A DNA stretch of 64,000 nucleotides from Iris pallida (Eukaryota > Streptophyta > Magnoliopsida > Asparagales > Iridaceae): the NCBI GenBank assembly GCA_029216955.1, contig JANAVB010004104.1:1-64000 (forward strand). Reading direction: 5' to 3'. Shown in pieces: positions 12,531-23,294 of the stretch. The first letter of the stretch is position 1. Each line of letters opens with the position of its first letter. The notes under the pieces are model-generated. The model saw nothing but the letters and a program-made list of their open reading frames with translations. It searched no databases and was not told the DNA's origin. The translations under genes were made by a program, and so were the position numbers.

Positions 12531-13143
12531 TTAGTATCAGTATATAGGTTAGGTAGACCGTATCAAACGCATATCGGAATAGTAGGCCGAATAGGAGGCC
12601 GAGATAGTCGAGAAGAAGGGAAGAAAGGAGGAGCAGATGTGTCCAGAGCCATGGTGGAGGAGGAGAAGTAACATGAGAGCAGTTTCTGTCGTAACATCTC
12701 CTGGCTCTGCTGGCAACTGAAGTCCAGATGCTACAAAGGACGATCCTTCGCTGAAATCGACTACAACACCCATCAGTTCAAGTTCATTCCTATATGAGTA
12801 GATTCCAATGCCATAGAAGCCATCAGTTTGTTGACCTTCCTCTATGACATTGGAATATACTCATATAGGAATGAACTTGAACTGATGGGTGTTGTAGTCG
12901 ATTTCAGCGAAGGATCGTCCTTTGTAGCATCTGGACTTCAGTTGCCAGCAGAGCCAGGAGATGTTACGGCAAAAACTGCTCTCATATTACTTCTCCTCCT
13001 CCACCATGGCTCTGAACCCATCTGCTCCTCCCTTCTTCCCTTCTTCATATTCGACTATCTCGGCCTCCTATTCGGCCTACTATTCTGATACCGATACTTT
13101 GAACCTTGATCTTAACCCAAACCTATATACTGATCGATACTAA
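12531..13143. repeat. Large inverted repeat (hairpin) upstream of TNPD
   Basis: The left arm (about 12531-12819) and right arm (about 12837-13143) are reverse complements with a roughly 17-nt spacer. The inner 250 bp match closely and the outer parts only partly. Each arm, read outward from the spacer, encodes the same peptide beginning YSYRNELELMGVVVDFSE. A single transcript across the region would fold into a long hairpin. It lies in the region that should contain the leader or promoter of TNPD. Confidence 0.85.
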
Positions 13144-13179
13144 TCCGCTACGTCCGATACTAAGTATATACGGTCGATA

Positions 13180-13320
13180 CTGATAGCGATAGTCTGATAC
13201 CGATAGCGATAGTCCGATACCGATAGTTCGATCGATATCGATAGTTCGATACCGATAGCGATAGTCCGATACCGATAGCGATAGTTCGATACCGATAGCG
13301 ATAGTCCGATACAGATACAC
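13180..13320. repeat. Minisatellite, about 20-bp unit (CCGATAGCGATAGT..GATA)
   Basis: Six to seven imperfect tandem copies of a roughly 20-bp unit built on CCGATAGCGATAG and GATACCGATAG lie just outside the right arm of the inverted repeat. No coding is supported, although three frames stay open across it. Confidence 0.75.
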
Positions 13321-13339
13321 ATGGACCTACATATCTATA

Positions 13340-13696
13340 TATCACTAGTAGCCATACTCCTCTACATACTACTCTACACTAGGATCTAGTAACCATATAC
13401 TACTCTACACACTAGCTACGTAGTCATACTCTAAAATAAGGTAAACTAATTTACCCACACATTAAAACCAACCCAATCAAATCTTAGGCAAACTATTCAT
13501 ATGATATCAATCGAAATACAAATAGGTCAACTAGGCTAGTTCTAGGTCAAATTAGGAGTCCAAGTCAACTCTGTCAAAACTAACCTTAATTAGGCTAAAC
13601 TTCTACCTTAGCTAATCAAATATATATACTAGACTTCACGACGTGTGTCTGTGTGTATATATATGTATATTATTAATAAATTACTTAAAATTATGC
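13340..13696. other. AT-rich CACTA 5' region, no gene seen
   Basis: There are short duplications around CATACTACTCTACAC (13358-13430) and then plain AT-rich sequence. No open frame with a recognisable domain and no clear promoter was found. Confidence 0.5.
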
Positions 13697-13713
13697 CTAT
13701 ATATATATATATA

Positions 13714-13803
<90 letters not shown>

Positions 13804-13915
13804 TGTGTGTGTGTGTATCCGTGTGTCTGTGTCCGTGTGTGTTCGTGTGTGTGTGTGTGTGTGTCTGTGTGTGTGTGTGTGTGTGTGTGTCTGTGTGTCC
13901 GTGTGTGTGTGTCCG
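13697..13915. repeat. (AT)n then (GT)n microsatellites
   Basis: About 100 bp of nearly pure AT repeat (13697-13800) is followed by about 115 bp of GT repeat with GTCTGT/GTCCGT interruptions (13801-13915). Both should be length-variable. Confidence 0.95.
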
Positions 13916-14246
13916 GCCAGCCCCCCTCCACACATACCCCCCCGCACCCCGCGGCCAGCCCCCGCCCCCATCGTACTCCCCCAACTGCTGCCCGCCCCCT
14001 CGATCCTACCGCCCCCTCCACACCCCCCGCCCCCCGCGCACGGCCAGCCCCCTCCGCAACCCCCCGCACCCCGCGGCCAGCCCCCGCGCACCCCCATCCC
14101 TCCAACGCTTCCCGCCCCCTCCCACCGCCCCCTCCACACCCCCGCCACCGCCGCCACCACCGCCCCCCGCAGTCGACGCCGCCCCCGCAGCCCCCGACGC
14201 CCCCGGCCCGCTGCACCCACGACCACCGCGCGCGCGCGAGAGAGAG

Positions 14247-14290
<44 letters not shown>

Positions 14291-14410
14291 AGGGAGAGGG
14301 GATTACCTTTGGGAGAGAGAGAGGAGAGGGGGTCGCCGATCACCGCCGCGGGAGAGAGAGGAGAGGGGGTCGCCGATCGATCACCGCGGGAGAGAGAGAG
14401 AGAGAGAGGC
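13916..14410. repeat. C-rich block followed by (GA)n block
   Basis: Positions 13916-14228 are very C-rich, with repeated CGGCCAGCCCCC-type and CCCCTCCACACCCC-type units. Positions 14229-14410 are GA-rich (GAGAGAGA). This is strong strand asymmetry: pyrimidine-rich then purine-rich on the plus strand. The proline-rich or arginine/glutamate-rich frames here are low-complexity and are not genes. Confidence 0.85.
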
Positions 14411-14469
14411 GAGAGAGTGAAATTTGGGAGGAATAAAAAAGTTCCCCCCGTCGTTTCAATTTAAGTCTG

Positions 14470-14827
14470 GAACGTAAATTTAGCGACGGAGTAGCGACGA
14501 ATTATTCCGTCGCTAATGCGTCAGTAAATCTCGCGCGAGTAGCGACGGATTATTCCGTCGCTAAGTCGTCAGTAAATCTTGCGCCAATATTTTAGGCTTT
14601 TGCCGCCAAAATATGCGACGTTCTAGCGACGGATATAAAACCGTCGCTACTTGGCCGACTACCTATCGACGGCATAGCGACGGATATGGACATAAAAAAA
14701 TAAAAAAAATTGTCCACTGCTTTCCGTCGGTATTCCGTCACAAATTCGTCGGTGATCCGACGGTGATAGCGACGGAAAATTTCCTGTCGCTAAATGGCCG
14801 TCGCTAAAGTACTGTAATTTGGTAGTG
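14470..14827. repeat. Right subterminal repeats and terminus of the CACTA element
   Basis: TAGCGACGGA-type motifs recur in both orientations from 14479 to about 14808. The element then ends ...TTTGGTAGTG at 14827, whose complement is the CACTA terminus. Because both element genes are on the minus strand, this is the element's 5' end. Adjacent X-LTR sequence starts at 14828. Confidence 0.88.
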
Positions 14828-17044
14828 ACGTCTCCCCAAATCCCGTCGTCGCCGTCATCATCTTCACCACGTCTATCGCCACTCCAACACCATAAAAATC
14901 GTGTCCCCATGTCCGTGTCCCCGCTCATCATCGCCACCACCATCATCTTCGACCCCCACCACCAGCAAGATCGCAGAACCCTTCGCCGTTCTCGGCCAGA
15001 ACAGCAACCCACTAGATAGCTATCGTCAGTCACATTACCAAAATCCCGAACCGACCACCGGAGTGGCCACCCCCTTGCCACGCACCACCACCACTAGACC
15101 ACCATCGACACCACAACAAAAAAAATAGAGAAAGGGGGAGAACCCTCACCTTCGTAGCGATCCCGATTGCGAGCGCCCACCTCTGCCGCAGCTGCGCGAA
15201 CATCCCCACATCCGCCACGAACCACCGCCCAAGCCCGGTGCTGGACCGCAGGCGTCTGCTCTCCGTCGCTCCTCCGGAATAGCACCGCCGCCTGCCGCCT
15301 TGATTCCCGCCCGCGCACAGCCGGCCCAGCCGTCGGCCGAGCCACAGCTCCCCACCGACCCGACGGCTTCCACTTCCTCCAACGCCGCGTCGCCGGCCAC
15401 TGGCGCCGAAACCGTCGGAGTCGCCCCCTTCTGGTAAAGACCCTCATCTCCGCCCCTTCTCTTTTTCTTCTCCCCCTCTCTCTCTTCTCTCTCTCTCTCT
15501 TCCTCACTATACTAAATTGGGGGGGGGAGATAATTGCTGTAGTAGTTTTGAAGGATTATTATTATTATTACTATCATCATTTATATATTAAATACTGTTA
15601 TTATTAGAATTATAGTTGTACTATTATTATTTTTCCAGGCTTCTCTTTTAAGAACAACCATTCATATTATTATCCTTATTTTATTATTAGCATTATTATT
15701 ATTAGTATCGTTATTAGTATTATTAATATATTAAAATTTTTTGTTATAATTATGACTTTATATTAATTTGTTTTTATTAAATAAATAGGCAATAATTTTT
15801 CTAAAAATTTATTTAAATATTTTTTTTTGACTAAGGAAAGGTTAGCTTTCTACAAAAATTTGTACATTTTACCACTTACAAGTTTACCAGTAGACGATTT
15901 CCAAATATTACAAATGATTATTACTTTTAACTACTAGTTTTCTCTCTATAAAATTATTTTTACAAAAACTATGGTATTTTCTTACAAACGAGTTTTCAAT
16001 CTCTAAGTATTGGTCTAAAAACCTATTTTTATTAATAAGGTTAGTTTCTGGTATTATAAATATTTCTACACAAATTTCCTCAAATTATCTTGATTGCGAC
16101 TGATCATCTTTCCTATTTCCTCGCGACTTGGACCTCGGCACCATGACTATGGCTATTGGACCATGCTGTACTTTTCAGATTATCGCACACCAGGCGTAAT
16201 GGAAGGCAAGATACCTTGCCATTATAGTGTTTATATTCAGTCTGCATTTTTATTATATATCACTGTTCATTTATTTTTAGTTCTTGATTACTGCCTGCTC
16301 AGTGATATTACTTGTTTCTTGTTATTTACCTTTGATTGCATATGGACTTAGAGTTAAGGGTCTACCACTAGCTTAGTACATTGCATAAACTTTGACACTG
16401 TTGTGCCACGAGATGTGTGAGTTATGAGTAGCATATAGTCTACGGACTTGCGTGTCGGCTGATCACTGATGCGTGTAGGACGTGCGTTAGGTCTAACTGT
16501 CAATAGTTGTATGTTAGAAGACTTGACGGTTAGTAGTAGTACATGGTCGTGGATGCAACATGATAGGTGCATTGGATGAGAAGGACATTACCTGACGTAT
16601 GGGCTTCTTTGCACTCTCCTTATTACCTGTGCGCTCCGCTAGAGACGCAGGCTCCAGGTACCCTTTGACGTTTTCCAGGACGTTATGGACGTAGCCCCTT
16701 GCACATGATGCCCTCTGACGATCTTCGGACGTTACGGACGTAGGCCCCTGGTGCCCGGTATGGGGACTATGCCGATCCTATTTACAGCCAGGGCTCATGC
16801 GTCGAAGGATTGTTTCTCAAACTGCATGTTCACTTTAGTTGGTTAGTTTACCTTATTTATGTCTTGTCACTTTCTTTGATTGTGGCATATTTTATATTCA
16901 GTATTATATGGTATGTTGATGTATCTTGTTACGTCCCTCTGAGGACCTGGTTATCTCACCAGGTGTGTGTTCGTGATTTCTTGCAGGTGCTCTAGCTAAG
17001 GCCATGACTTGCGCTCTATTCATCGAGATGTTGCTCTTGGATCG
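14828..17044 (+). repeat. X LTR copy B, left part
   Basis: This matches copy A positions 1320-3537 with roughly 1% differences by eye and includes the GC-rich island. The first ~800 bp of the LTR, with the TATA box, are missing because the CACTA element abuts here. It is interrupted at 17045 by the gag-only element and resumes at 27798. Confidence 0.9.
17040..17044 (+). repeat. Target site duplication GATCG (left)
   Basis: The 5 bp before the element equal the 5 bp after it (27793-27797). Copy A has a single GATCG at 3533-3537. Confidence 0.95.
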
Positions 17045-17606
17045 TGTAACACCCAATTTTCCAAATGAGGGCAATTTTGAAATTTTATAATTATAATTAT
17101 TTAATAATGATATTTAAATCATATTATGATTTTTGGTGATTTTTAATTAATTTAAAACTATTTAAAATAGTGATTTATGATTTTGATGGTTAGCTAGCTA
17201 AACCCTAGTATTGCTAAGCCTAGAGACTAACCATGACCAAAGGAGCCTAGTCATGTGATTAGGAATTCAATTTACCAATTTTTAGCCTAAGGGTATTTTG
17301 GTCATTTTGGCAATTTTGTGAATTTGTAATTTATATTAATTAAATATTGTGCTAGTCTTTTGGTGGAGCCTTAACCTATAAGTTAACCTAACCTAGATTA
17401 GTCATGAGGTTAAAATTAGGGTTAGAACATTCCTACTAAGTGCCAAGGTTAGTAATATCTAGATATTATTAGAGAAGATATTTCCTTTTAGGATATATGT
17501 AAAAAGAAGCCTTAACCAATAGGAAACCTTGGAAATTGGTGGAGTGATCCTAACCACTCATCTAAAACCCTAACCCTACTGATTTCAACAGCCACAAGAC
17601 CCCCCA

Positions 17607-17613
17607 TATAAAG
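17607..17613 (+). promoter_or_regulatory. TATA box in the 5' LTR of the gag-only element
   Basis: TATAAAG lies in a C-rich context about 560 bp into the LTR. It is conserved in the other LTR at 23862-23868 despite nearby indels. Confidence 0.55.
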
Positions 17614-17939
17614 TCACATTAACAAAGCCTTGGCCTCTTTTACAAACCCTAGAAACGCCCTACCTTGTTCTTCCCTAAAACTCTCCCCATTAATCCAAAT
17701 TGAGCCCAAATTGAGTCAAATCAATTGCATCATCCTCCCCAACAGTAGAGGATACTTGTGGGGGCTTGCTTGCAAGGTTCAAGGACGATTGAACCGTAGA
17801 AAATCGAAGAAGACATCGAATCGAGGCTCTTTACATTGAGATTCTAGCTCTCAATAGGTAAACCTATCTACACCCATTAAAATCATGATTTTTCTTCATA
17901 GATGCATTCATTTAGGGTTCCCCTAGGTGTAGCCCAAGT

Positions 17940-18600
17940 TTGGTAGGAATCCGTGTCCATTTCGTGTCCGTATCGGACACGTATCGGTTTATTTAATTGA
18001 GTGTTTGATGAAATGGTTGAATGAAATGAATGCTGTCAATTTTCAAAACTAATTACATGATTTTGTAGCCCTATACATGCAGATCACAAAACCCTAGGAC
18101 TGAGCACGTTTTCGAGCCGTGTCCGTGTCCAAAATGGACACGAACACGCTGCACGACACTGTCGTGCAGTGTCCTGCTGCTCGATCAAGATTTCTCCGTG
18201 TCTGTGTTACTTAGACACGTGAAAATTGACACACAGCTAGGGGACATGACTGACATGTCATTCCCAAAGTTTCGTGTCAATTGATAACGTGTCGGACACG
18301 ATATTCGCGGTGCACTGATCTTGAACACAGACACACGCGCGCGGAAATCCACACTGATATGCCTCTGTATCGTGGACACGCGACCTCGTGGACACGATAC
18401 AGACACTTGTATCCCTATCCCTATACCTACCCTAGGGTTGGACACGAGCACGAGACTCTAGGTTCGACACACGAGTCCCTAGATCGCCTTGTACCTGTGC
18501 ACGATGCTGCCCATGTGCAGTTCAGTACACACACTGACACTTGGTTTTTGGACACTGTTTGGACACTTGGTGGGACACGAATGACTTAAGGGACACCTAC
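17940..18600. repeat. GTGTCC/GGACAC motif cluster, 5' LTR
   Basis: About 20 copies of GTGTCC or its complement GGACAC, many extended to CGTGTCC/GGACACG, lie in both orientations within 660 bp. At 18149-18169 there is a perfect 10-bp-arm palindrome, CTGCACGACA with a one-base centre. The cluster is repeated at 24190-24850 in the other LTR. Confidence 0.8.
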
Positions 18601-20391
18601 ACATATGTGACATGATTTACCAACCCTCACCTTGTTGTATTAACATGTTTTAATATTTGAAATTCGAATATGTTTTGGGTTCAATGGGTAGGGCTCTGAT
18701 ACATTGATGCTTAAATTATCATGTTAGACTCCTATATATGTTTTTATTCAGTGATTGATGAATATTGTGATGTATTAACATGTATACATGTCTGGGACAT
18801 GTATTGGTTCGAGTTAGTTCATATACTTCATTACAATCTATGTATATATATGTCTGAATGTATATATATATGTGATAATGTATTATATATATGTATGCAT
18901 ATATGAGAGCAGTAGAGTTAAAGGGGTTAAGAGTGATTGGGTGTATGTATAAGAGAGAGGGGGAGTGTAGTAGAGAATGTGGGATTTCAATAGCAGCTGC
19001 ATAGGCAGGCCTTGACTGGCTTGGGCTAACTTGACCTTGTTGAGCTTAACATATCAATATATGTTCCAGTTTTTTTTTTACAGAAAACTGAGATGTTGTA
19101 AGAACCTGAGATTAGGTTGGTAATCAACCAACAGTTAATCTCAGTTGGTTGACATTGAGTTGGGTTTTATAGGAACCTGACAATATGTGAAACTTGAGTT
19201 CAAATAGTGTGAATCATAGTGTATGAGTTTTCTGAGAATTCCTAAATTTCAGTTTAGATTTAAATTATGTAAGTTACATATTTAGTTTAGAATTCACTAA
19301 TACCTGAAACTGATTTGAGTTTTTCCAAATATTCATTTGTTGATTCATGAGAACACAGGAAACTGTCATTGATGGTACACACACACACACAGTTTCACAA
19401 CTGCCTTTTTCCCAAATACTGAGTTTCACTATTAACAGTTGTGAACCTGAAAACTGCTTGTGGTTTTAATTCAATGATTAAACTGAAATTGCCTATGACA
19501 AACTGTGAATACACTGATATCTGAGTTCCAGTTTGGTATTTGAGTTTCAACCATGATATTGCTACTTGGATTATGTATTTTTTCAGGGTTATAGTTATAC
19601 ATTGATTTAGGTTATGAGGTTTATAGTGTGTCCTCGAGATAGAGTGAGTTAGTTAGTATTTTGTTAGTCTCTAGTTGGTGTATAGGATAGGTTATAGGCA
19701 TAGGCTAGAGGCAGTCTTGGTATTAGACTGTTAGTATTAGTTAGCATTGTAGCAAGAGGGCTACATGAGAGTTGGTTGGTGAGATGGAGAATTGATTGTG
19801 TCATGAGGCTATGTGTGTGTGTAGGTTGAGAGCTCACATTATTTATGATACCTATATATATGTAGACCTACACATATATGATTCCTATCTATATATTCAT
19901 AAATATATAGTTGATGGATACATGTGATAGATGAGTAATGTGGAGATGGGTTAGATATATCTATATATATCTATTAACTTGTAGGTATACAACTCATATG
20001 GTATTTCTTTTATTATGAATGAGAGGTAAGGGTAGTATGATACTTGTAGTAGTTAAGGTTGAGACTATTATAGGTGACCATGGTTGACCAAGAGTTGACT
20101 TTGACCTAGATTTACCCAGAAATCATGTAGATTGCATAGTAGATTGTATTTACCTTATTCTGAACATGTCATAACCCATACTGCTCTATTTTAAGACTTT
20201 GTGACTCCGGTGCAGACATCTGATATTTCACTACTCTTCTCAGAGTAGCAGGCGAGTACATTCTCTGATAGTTCTTTCATTTACTTGTCAATTACTGTAC
20301 TTCAGTTCTAGATAGTTTTATGTGATTCTTACAACACGTATGGATATTTCTGAATTCATGTATGCGACACACATACTATTGTCTGGCCTCA

Positions 20392-20470
20392 CCTTCTGGA
20401 ATCACTACTGGCATCACCTTCTGGAATCACTACTGGAACCACCTACTGGAATCACTCTGGAATCTTTTGC
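20392..20470 (+). repeat. CTGGAATCAC short tandem repeats, 5' LTR
   Basis: Units built on CTGGAATCACTACTGG.ATCAC repeat four to five times. The same block is at 26645-26723 in the 3' LTR. Confidence 0.75.
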
Positions 20471-21741
20471 TGGTATCATTATGTTTGGCTGGACTCATCT
20501 CTATTTCTCGTGTCGTTCTGGATTCACTTGTACTTGTGGGCGGGGAAATATTAGAGTAGACATGTAGACATACCCCAATCTGGAACCACTCCCTTGGAAC
20601 TATTCTGGAACGATAGCCATCCCACACTTGGCCAAGTGTGCGGTGTGCCGTATTACCTACAGCCGTTTACATGTCGATCTCGGTATTTTAAAACACACTG
20701 TTAGAGTATAGGCTGGACTCACCCTGGAACCTTTGATCACTGACTGGAATCATCTTATACCGGACTCATCTTATACTGGAATCACCTGGTATCAGATTCG
20801 TGTTGTCTGGATTTACTTGAGTTTTGCACTTGTTACATTTACATTCTGGACTTATATCATGTTGCTAGTTCAGCTAGTTTCTATTTACAGTCTTCATTGC
20901 TATGATTCTGCTCTTGTTTTACTTGTCTTACTTTTCTTGTACCTTAGCTGTTTCTCTATACCATCACCTGTATACAACTGTCATATTCTTCAATAAAACT
21001 GTCTATAACTGCTTTATAGTTCTCTGTCATTTACTTAGGAATTTCTTGATGATTTGTACTCGTTCCTGTCCTGACTGGACCTGTTGAAAATATTACAGAT
21101 GATTGCCCTATGGACGTATGCCCTACTTGCCTTGGAGCAGGAGATGACTTAGCTACCTATGGCCCCGACACTCAGGAGTGATCGGGAGACTAGCTAGTAG
21201 ACTTGGTTTAGTTTTCATGTTTTAGAATTTGAATTGTAATAACTTGAGATACGAGTTTGTATTTGAGTTTGTTTGAGATATTATTTTTCAGTAGTTATAA
21301 ATGTTGTTGTTAGTCTTTAGTTATAAACTTCTGTGTTATCTTATCGTTCTTAGACTGTGATTGAGATTCATCATATCTATACTTGTCCTCCGTTCGGAGT
21401 TGAGATTTGACAAGTACATTATATAATTGCGTGAGTTGTTGATTAGATAGTAACCTAGGACAGCGTTCTACCGCCGACTCTGCGGTGTAGGCTGGACGTA
21501 CCCACTTCTCGTACCCTTACTCTAGGGTACGGGTCGTGACATATTTTTAGTGGTGGCCCATGCAGGTCGAGTTTATGTAGTGGTATTCTAACTAGAGTAC
21601 CACTACAGCCTGCGATAGGATTGAGAGATAGGCTTGACGGAGAGGTACTCAATCACAGTTAGAAAAAAAATTCTGCTTTAATTCATGCCATCTACATATC
21701 TTACTGACTTGTCTTCTTTGCAATAAACTGTCCTCCTTTAA

Positions 21742-23112
21742 TTTATCGATTCCTGCTCAGTATTGACTTCCTTTTTTCGATCTGTCTTCAGGAGGGTGGA
21801 GACACGATCACATCGCTCTGGTACAGCAGCCGCTGGAGAGGGGTCTGCCACCTCTCGTCCATTGCAGCAGCCTGGTAAGACTGTACCACCTTCTGTTCCT
21901 GATCAGACAGGAGCTGCTGTAGCTATTGGGGGTATGCCTCCACTTGTTCAGAGGACGACCCCAGTCATTCCTGAGATGTTTCAGCAGCAGCATCAGCAGC
22001 CACCTGCAGGATTGGCTGACACTGCACACCTGTTTTCATTTGTGGAGAGGATCATAGAGTCCCACCAGCAGCAGCAGCAGCGGCAGACTGCCGATTATCG
22101 TCAGGGGATTGACGAGGCCCACCAGCTGGTTCGTACTACAGTAGAGATGGTGACTGCTCGGGGGGAGCATCAGCAGCCTTACCGGAAGGAGAAGGATATC
22201 CAAGATTTTCAGAAAATGCATCCTAGTGAGTTCCTGGGCACAGAGGGCATCCATTTTACAGACGATTGGATCAAGCACATTGAGGAGATTTTCCGACTAG
22301 CAGAGATACCAGCTCGACTTCAGATCGAGGCGGCAGGCAGCCAGATGCAGGATTTGGCCCGTGCATGGTATCAGGCAGATCCCAGAGTAGGGGTTGAGGG
22401 CCAGACTTGGGCCCAGTTCAAGGAACTGTTTAAAGAACAGTTCTTCCCTGATGTGGCCTTGGGAGGTATCGAGGCACAGTTCGAGGCTTTGGCTCAGGGG
22501 AACCATACGGTGGCAGAGTATGCCGGTGAGTTCTGCAGACTGGCCCGGTTCATTGATGATTTGTCTGAGAAGACGAAGGCGAGGAAGTTTCGCCGGGGTT
22601 TGATTAGAGAGGTTCGGTCGCTGACTAAGAGCGACCGGAACGCTACCTATGCAGAGATATTTTCTGGGGCTATGGCAGCGGAGGACGACCTGGGGTTGAA
22701 GTTGAAGAGGGGTCGGGACTTCCAGGGTGGTAGCAGTAGCGGAGGACCGACCAAGAGGCCCCATGTACAGGCTCAGCAGGCACAGGCACCAGTGAGAGTG
22801 CAGCAGGCACAACATCAGCATAGAGGACAGGACCGCGAGGTGCCGACTTGTGCCTACTGCAAGAAGGCAGGGCATGTTTGGGAGTCTTGTAGGAGGAGAC
22901 TGAAGGTTTGTCTATTCTGTGGGTCTGGTGCCCACAAGATGATAGATTGTCCCGTTGCACCTCCTATTGGGAGAGCTAGGCCACCTGTAGCTCAGCACCA
23001 GAGGGGTGGAGCTTTTGCTATGGCAGTCGAGGAGACTGACGTTGCAGGTGACGGGTTAGCAGGTTTGACCTTCTTATTCTTCTCTTCCACTTTCATGTGT
23101 GATTTCTATTAG
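21742..23112 (+). CDS. Gag protein with two zinc knuckles
   Basis: This is the only protein of the gag-only element. The frame is open from 21742 and no ATG occurs until about 21932. A polypyrimidine-AG (TCTTCAG at about 21785) could mark a splice acceptor, so the true start is uncertain. The N terminus is Gln-rich (QQQHQQP, HQQQQQRQ). A retrotransposon Gag core runs from FLGTEGIHFTDDWIKHIEEI through WAQFKELFKEQFFPD to CRLARFIDDL. Two CCHC knuckles follow, CAYCKKAGHVWESC and CLFCGSGAHKMIDC. The frame ends just past them, where a normal gypsy element would continue into a DTG protease, which is absent. Gag would form the particle that packages the RNA; reverse transcription and integration must come from elsewhere. 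Confidence 0.9.
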   Translation, partial: FIDSCSVLTSFFRSVFRRVETRSHRSGTAAAGEGSATSRPLQQPGKTVPPSVPDQTGAAVAIGGMPPLVQRTTPVIPEMFQQQHQQPPAGLADTAHLFSFVERIIESHQQQQQRQTADYRQGIDEAHQLVRTTVEMVTARGEHQQPYRKEKDIQDFQKMHPSEFLGTEGIHFTDDWIKHIEEIFRLAEIPARLQIEAAGSQMQDLARAWYQADPRVGVEGQTWAQFKELFKEQFFPDVALGGIEAQFEALAQGNHTVAEYAGEFCRLARFIDDLSEKTKARKFRRGLIREVRSLTKSDRNATYAEIFSGAMAAEDDLGLKLKRGRDFQGGSSSGGPTKRPHVQAQQAQAPVRVQQAQHQHRGQDREVPTCAYCKKAGHVWESCRRRLKVCLFCGSGAHKMIDCPVAPPIGRARPPVAQHQRGGAFAMAVEETDVAGDGLAGLTFLFFSSTFMCDFY

Positions 23113-23294
23113 TACCTGCCAGGATATGTTTGTGATATGCTAGATAGCGTAGTTACCCTGTTCGAGACTGTGGAATCACGACCAGTAGGACTATGATTGC
23201 ATGTTATCTTCGACCTTGTTTGATTGGGGCTTGACCTAGGAGGAGTACGATCATCTTAATTTCGAGGACGAAATTCTTCTAAGGGGGGTAGACT
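23113..23294 (+). promoter_or_regulatory. 3' untranslated tail and polypurine tract of the gag-only element
   Basis: There are 182 bp between the gag stop and the 3' LTR. They end with TTTCGAGGACGAAATTC and the purine run AAGGGGGGTAGA just before TGTAACACCC, which is the plus-strand primer site typical of Tekay-type elements. Confidence 0.8.

Larger units (their letters stand above)
4929..14827 (-). mobile_element. CACTA (En/Spm) transposon, minus-strand orientation
   Basis: The right terminus, read on the minus strand, starts CACTACCAAATTACAG and is followed by repeated TAGCGACGGA-type subterminal motifs. The left side has the same motifs. Inside are a TNPD-type transposase and a TNPA-like gene in the usual order, both on the minus strand. 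The right end is followed by ACG, where the uninterrupted LTR copy has TCG, which would fit a 3-bp target duplication with one change. The left end lacks the roughly 20 terminal bases, including CACTA. It begins TATCGACGGCC directly against copia sequence, so this end is truncated. Confidence 0.88.
17045..21541 (+). repeat. 5' LTR of the gag-only element
   Basis: The left LTR starts at TGTAACACCC and ends at GTGACA. A TATAAAG box about 560 bp in leaves nearly 3.9 kb of R/U5, an exceptionally long leader. It contains dense GTGTCC/GGACAC motifs, a (CA)n tract near 19380 and CTGGAATCAC repeats near 20395-20465. Short open frames inside (for example 17630-17839) show no domain. No canonical TGGTATCAGAGC primer site follows; the first internal bases read ATTTTTAGTGGTGGCCC. 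Confidence 0.9.

Noticed and set aside
12531..13143. Hairpin as a MITE insertion
   Set aside because: The arms are joined by a 17-nt spacer, encode a peptide and have no evident target duplication. An inverted duplication of a fragment fits better.
13629..14464. Several long open frames (about 200 aa) on both strands
   Set aside because: They are created by (AT)n, (GT)n, C-rich and (GA)n tracts, which stay open in most frames.
17630..17839. 69-codon frame in the gag-only LTR, repeated at 23885
   Set aside because: It is in the LTR leader, lacks an ATG, and is duplicated only through the LTR.
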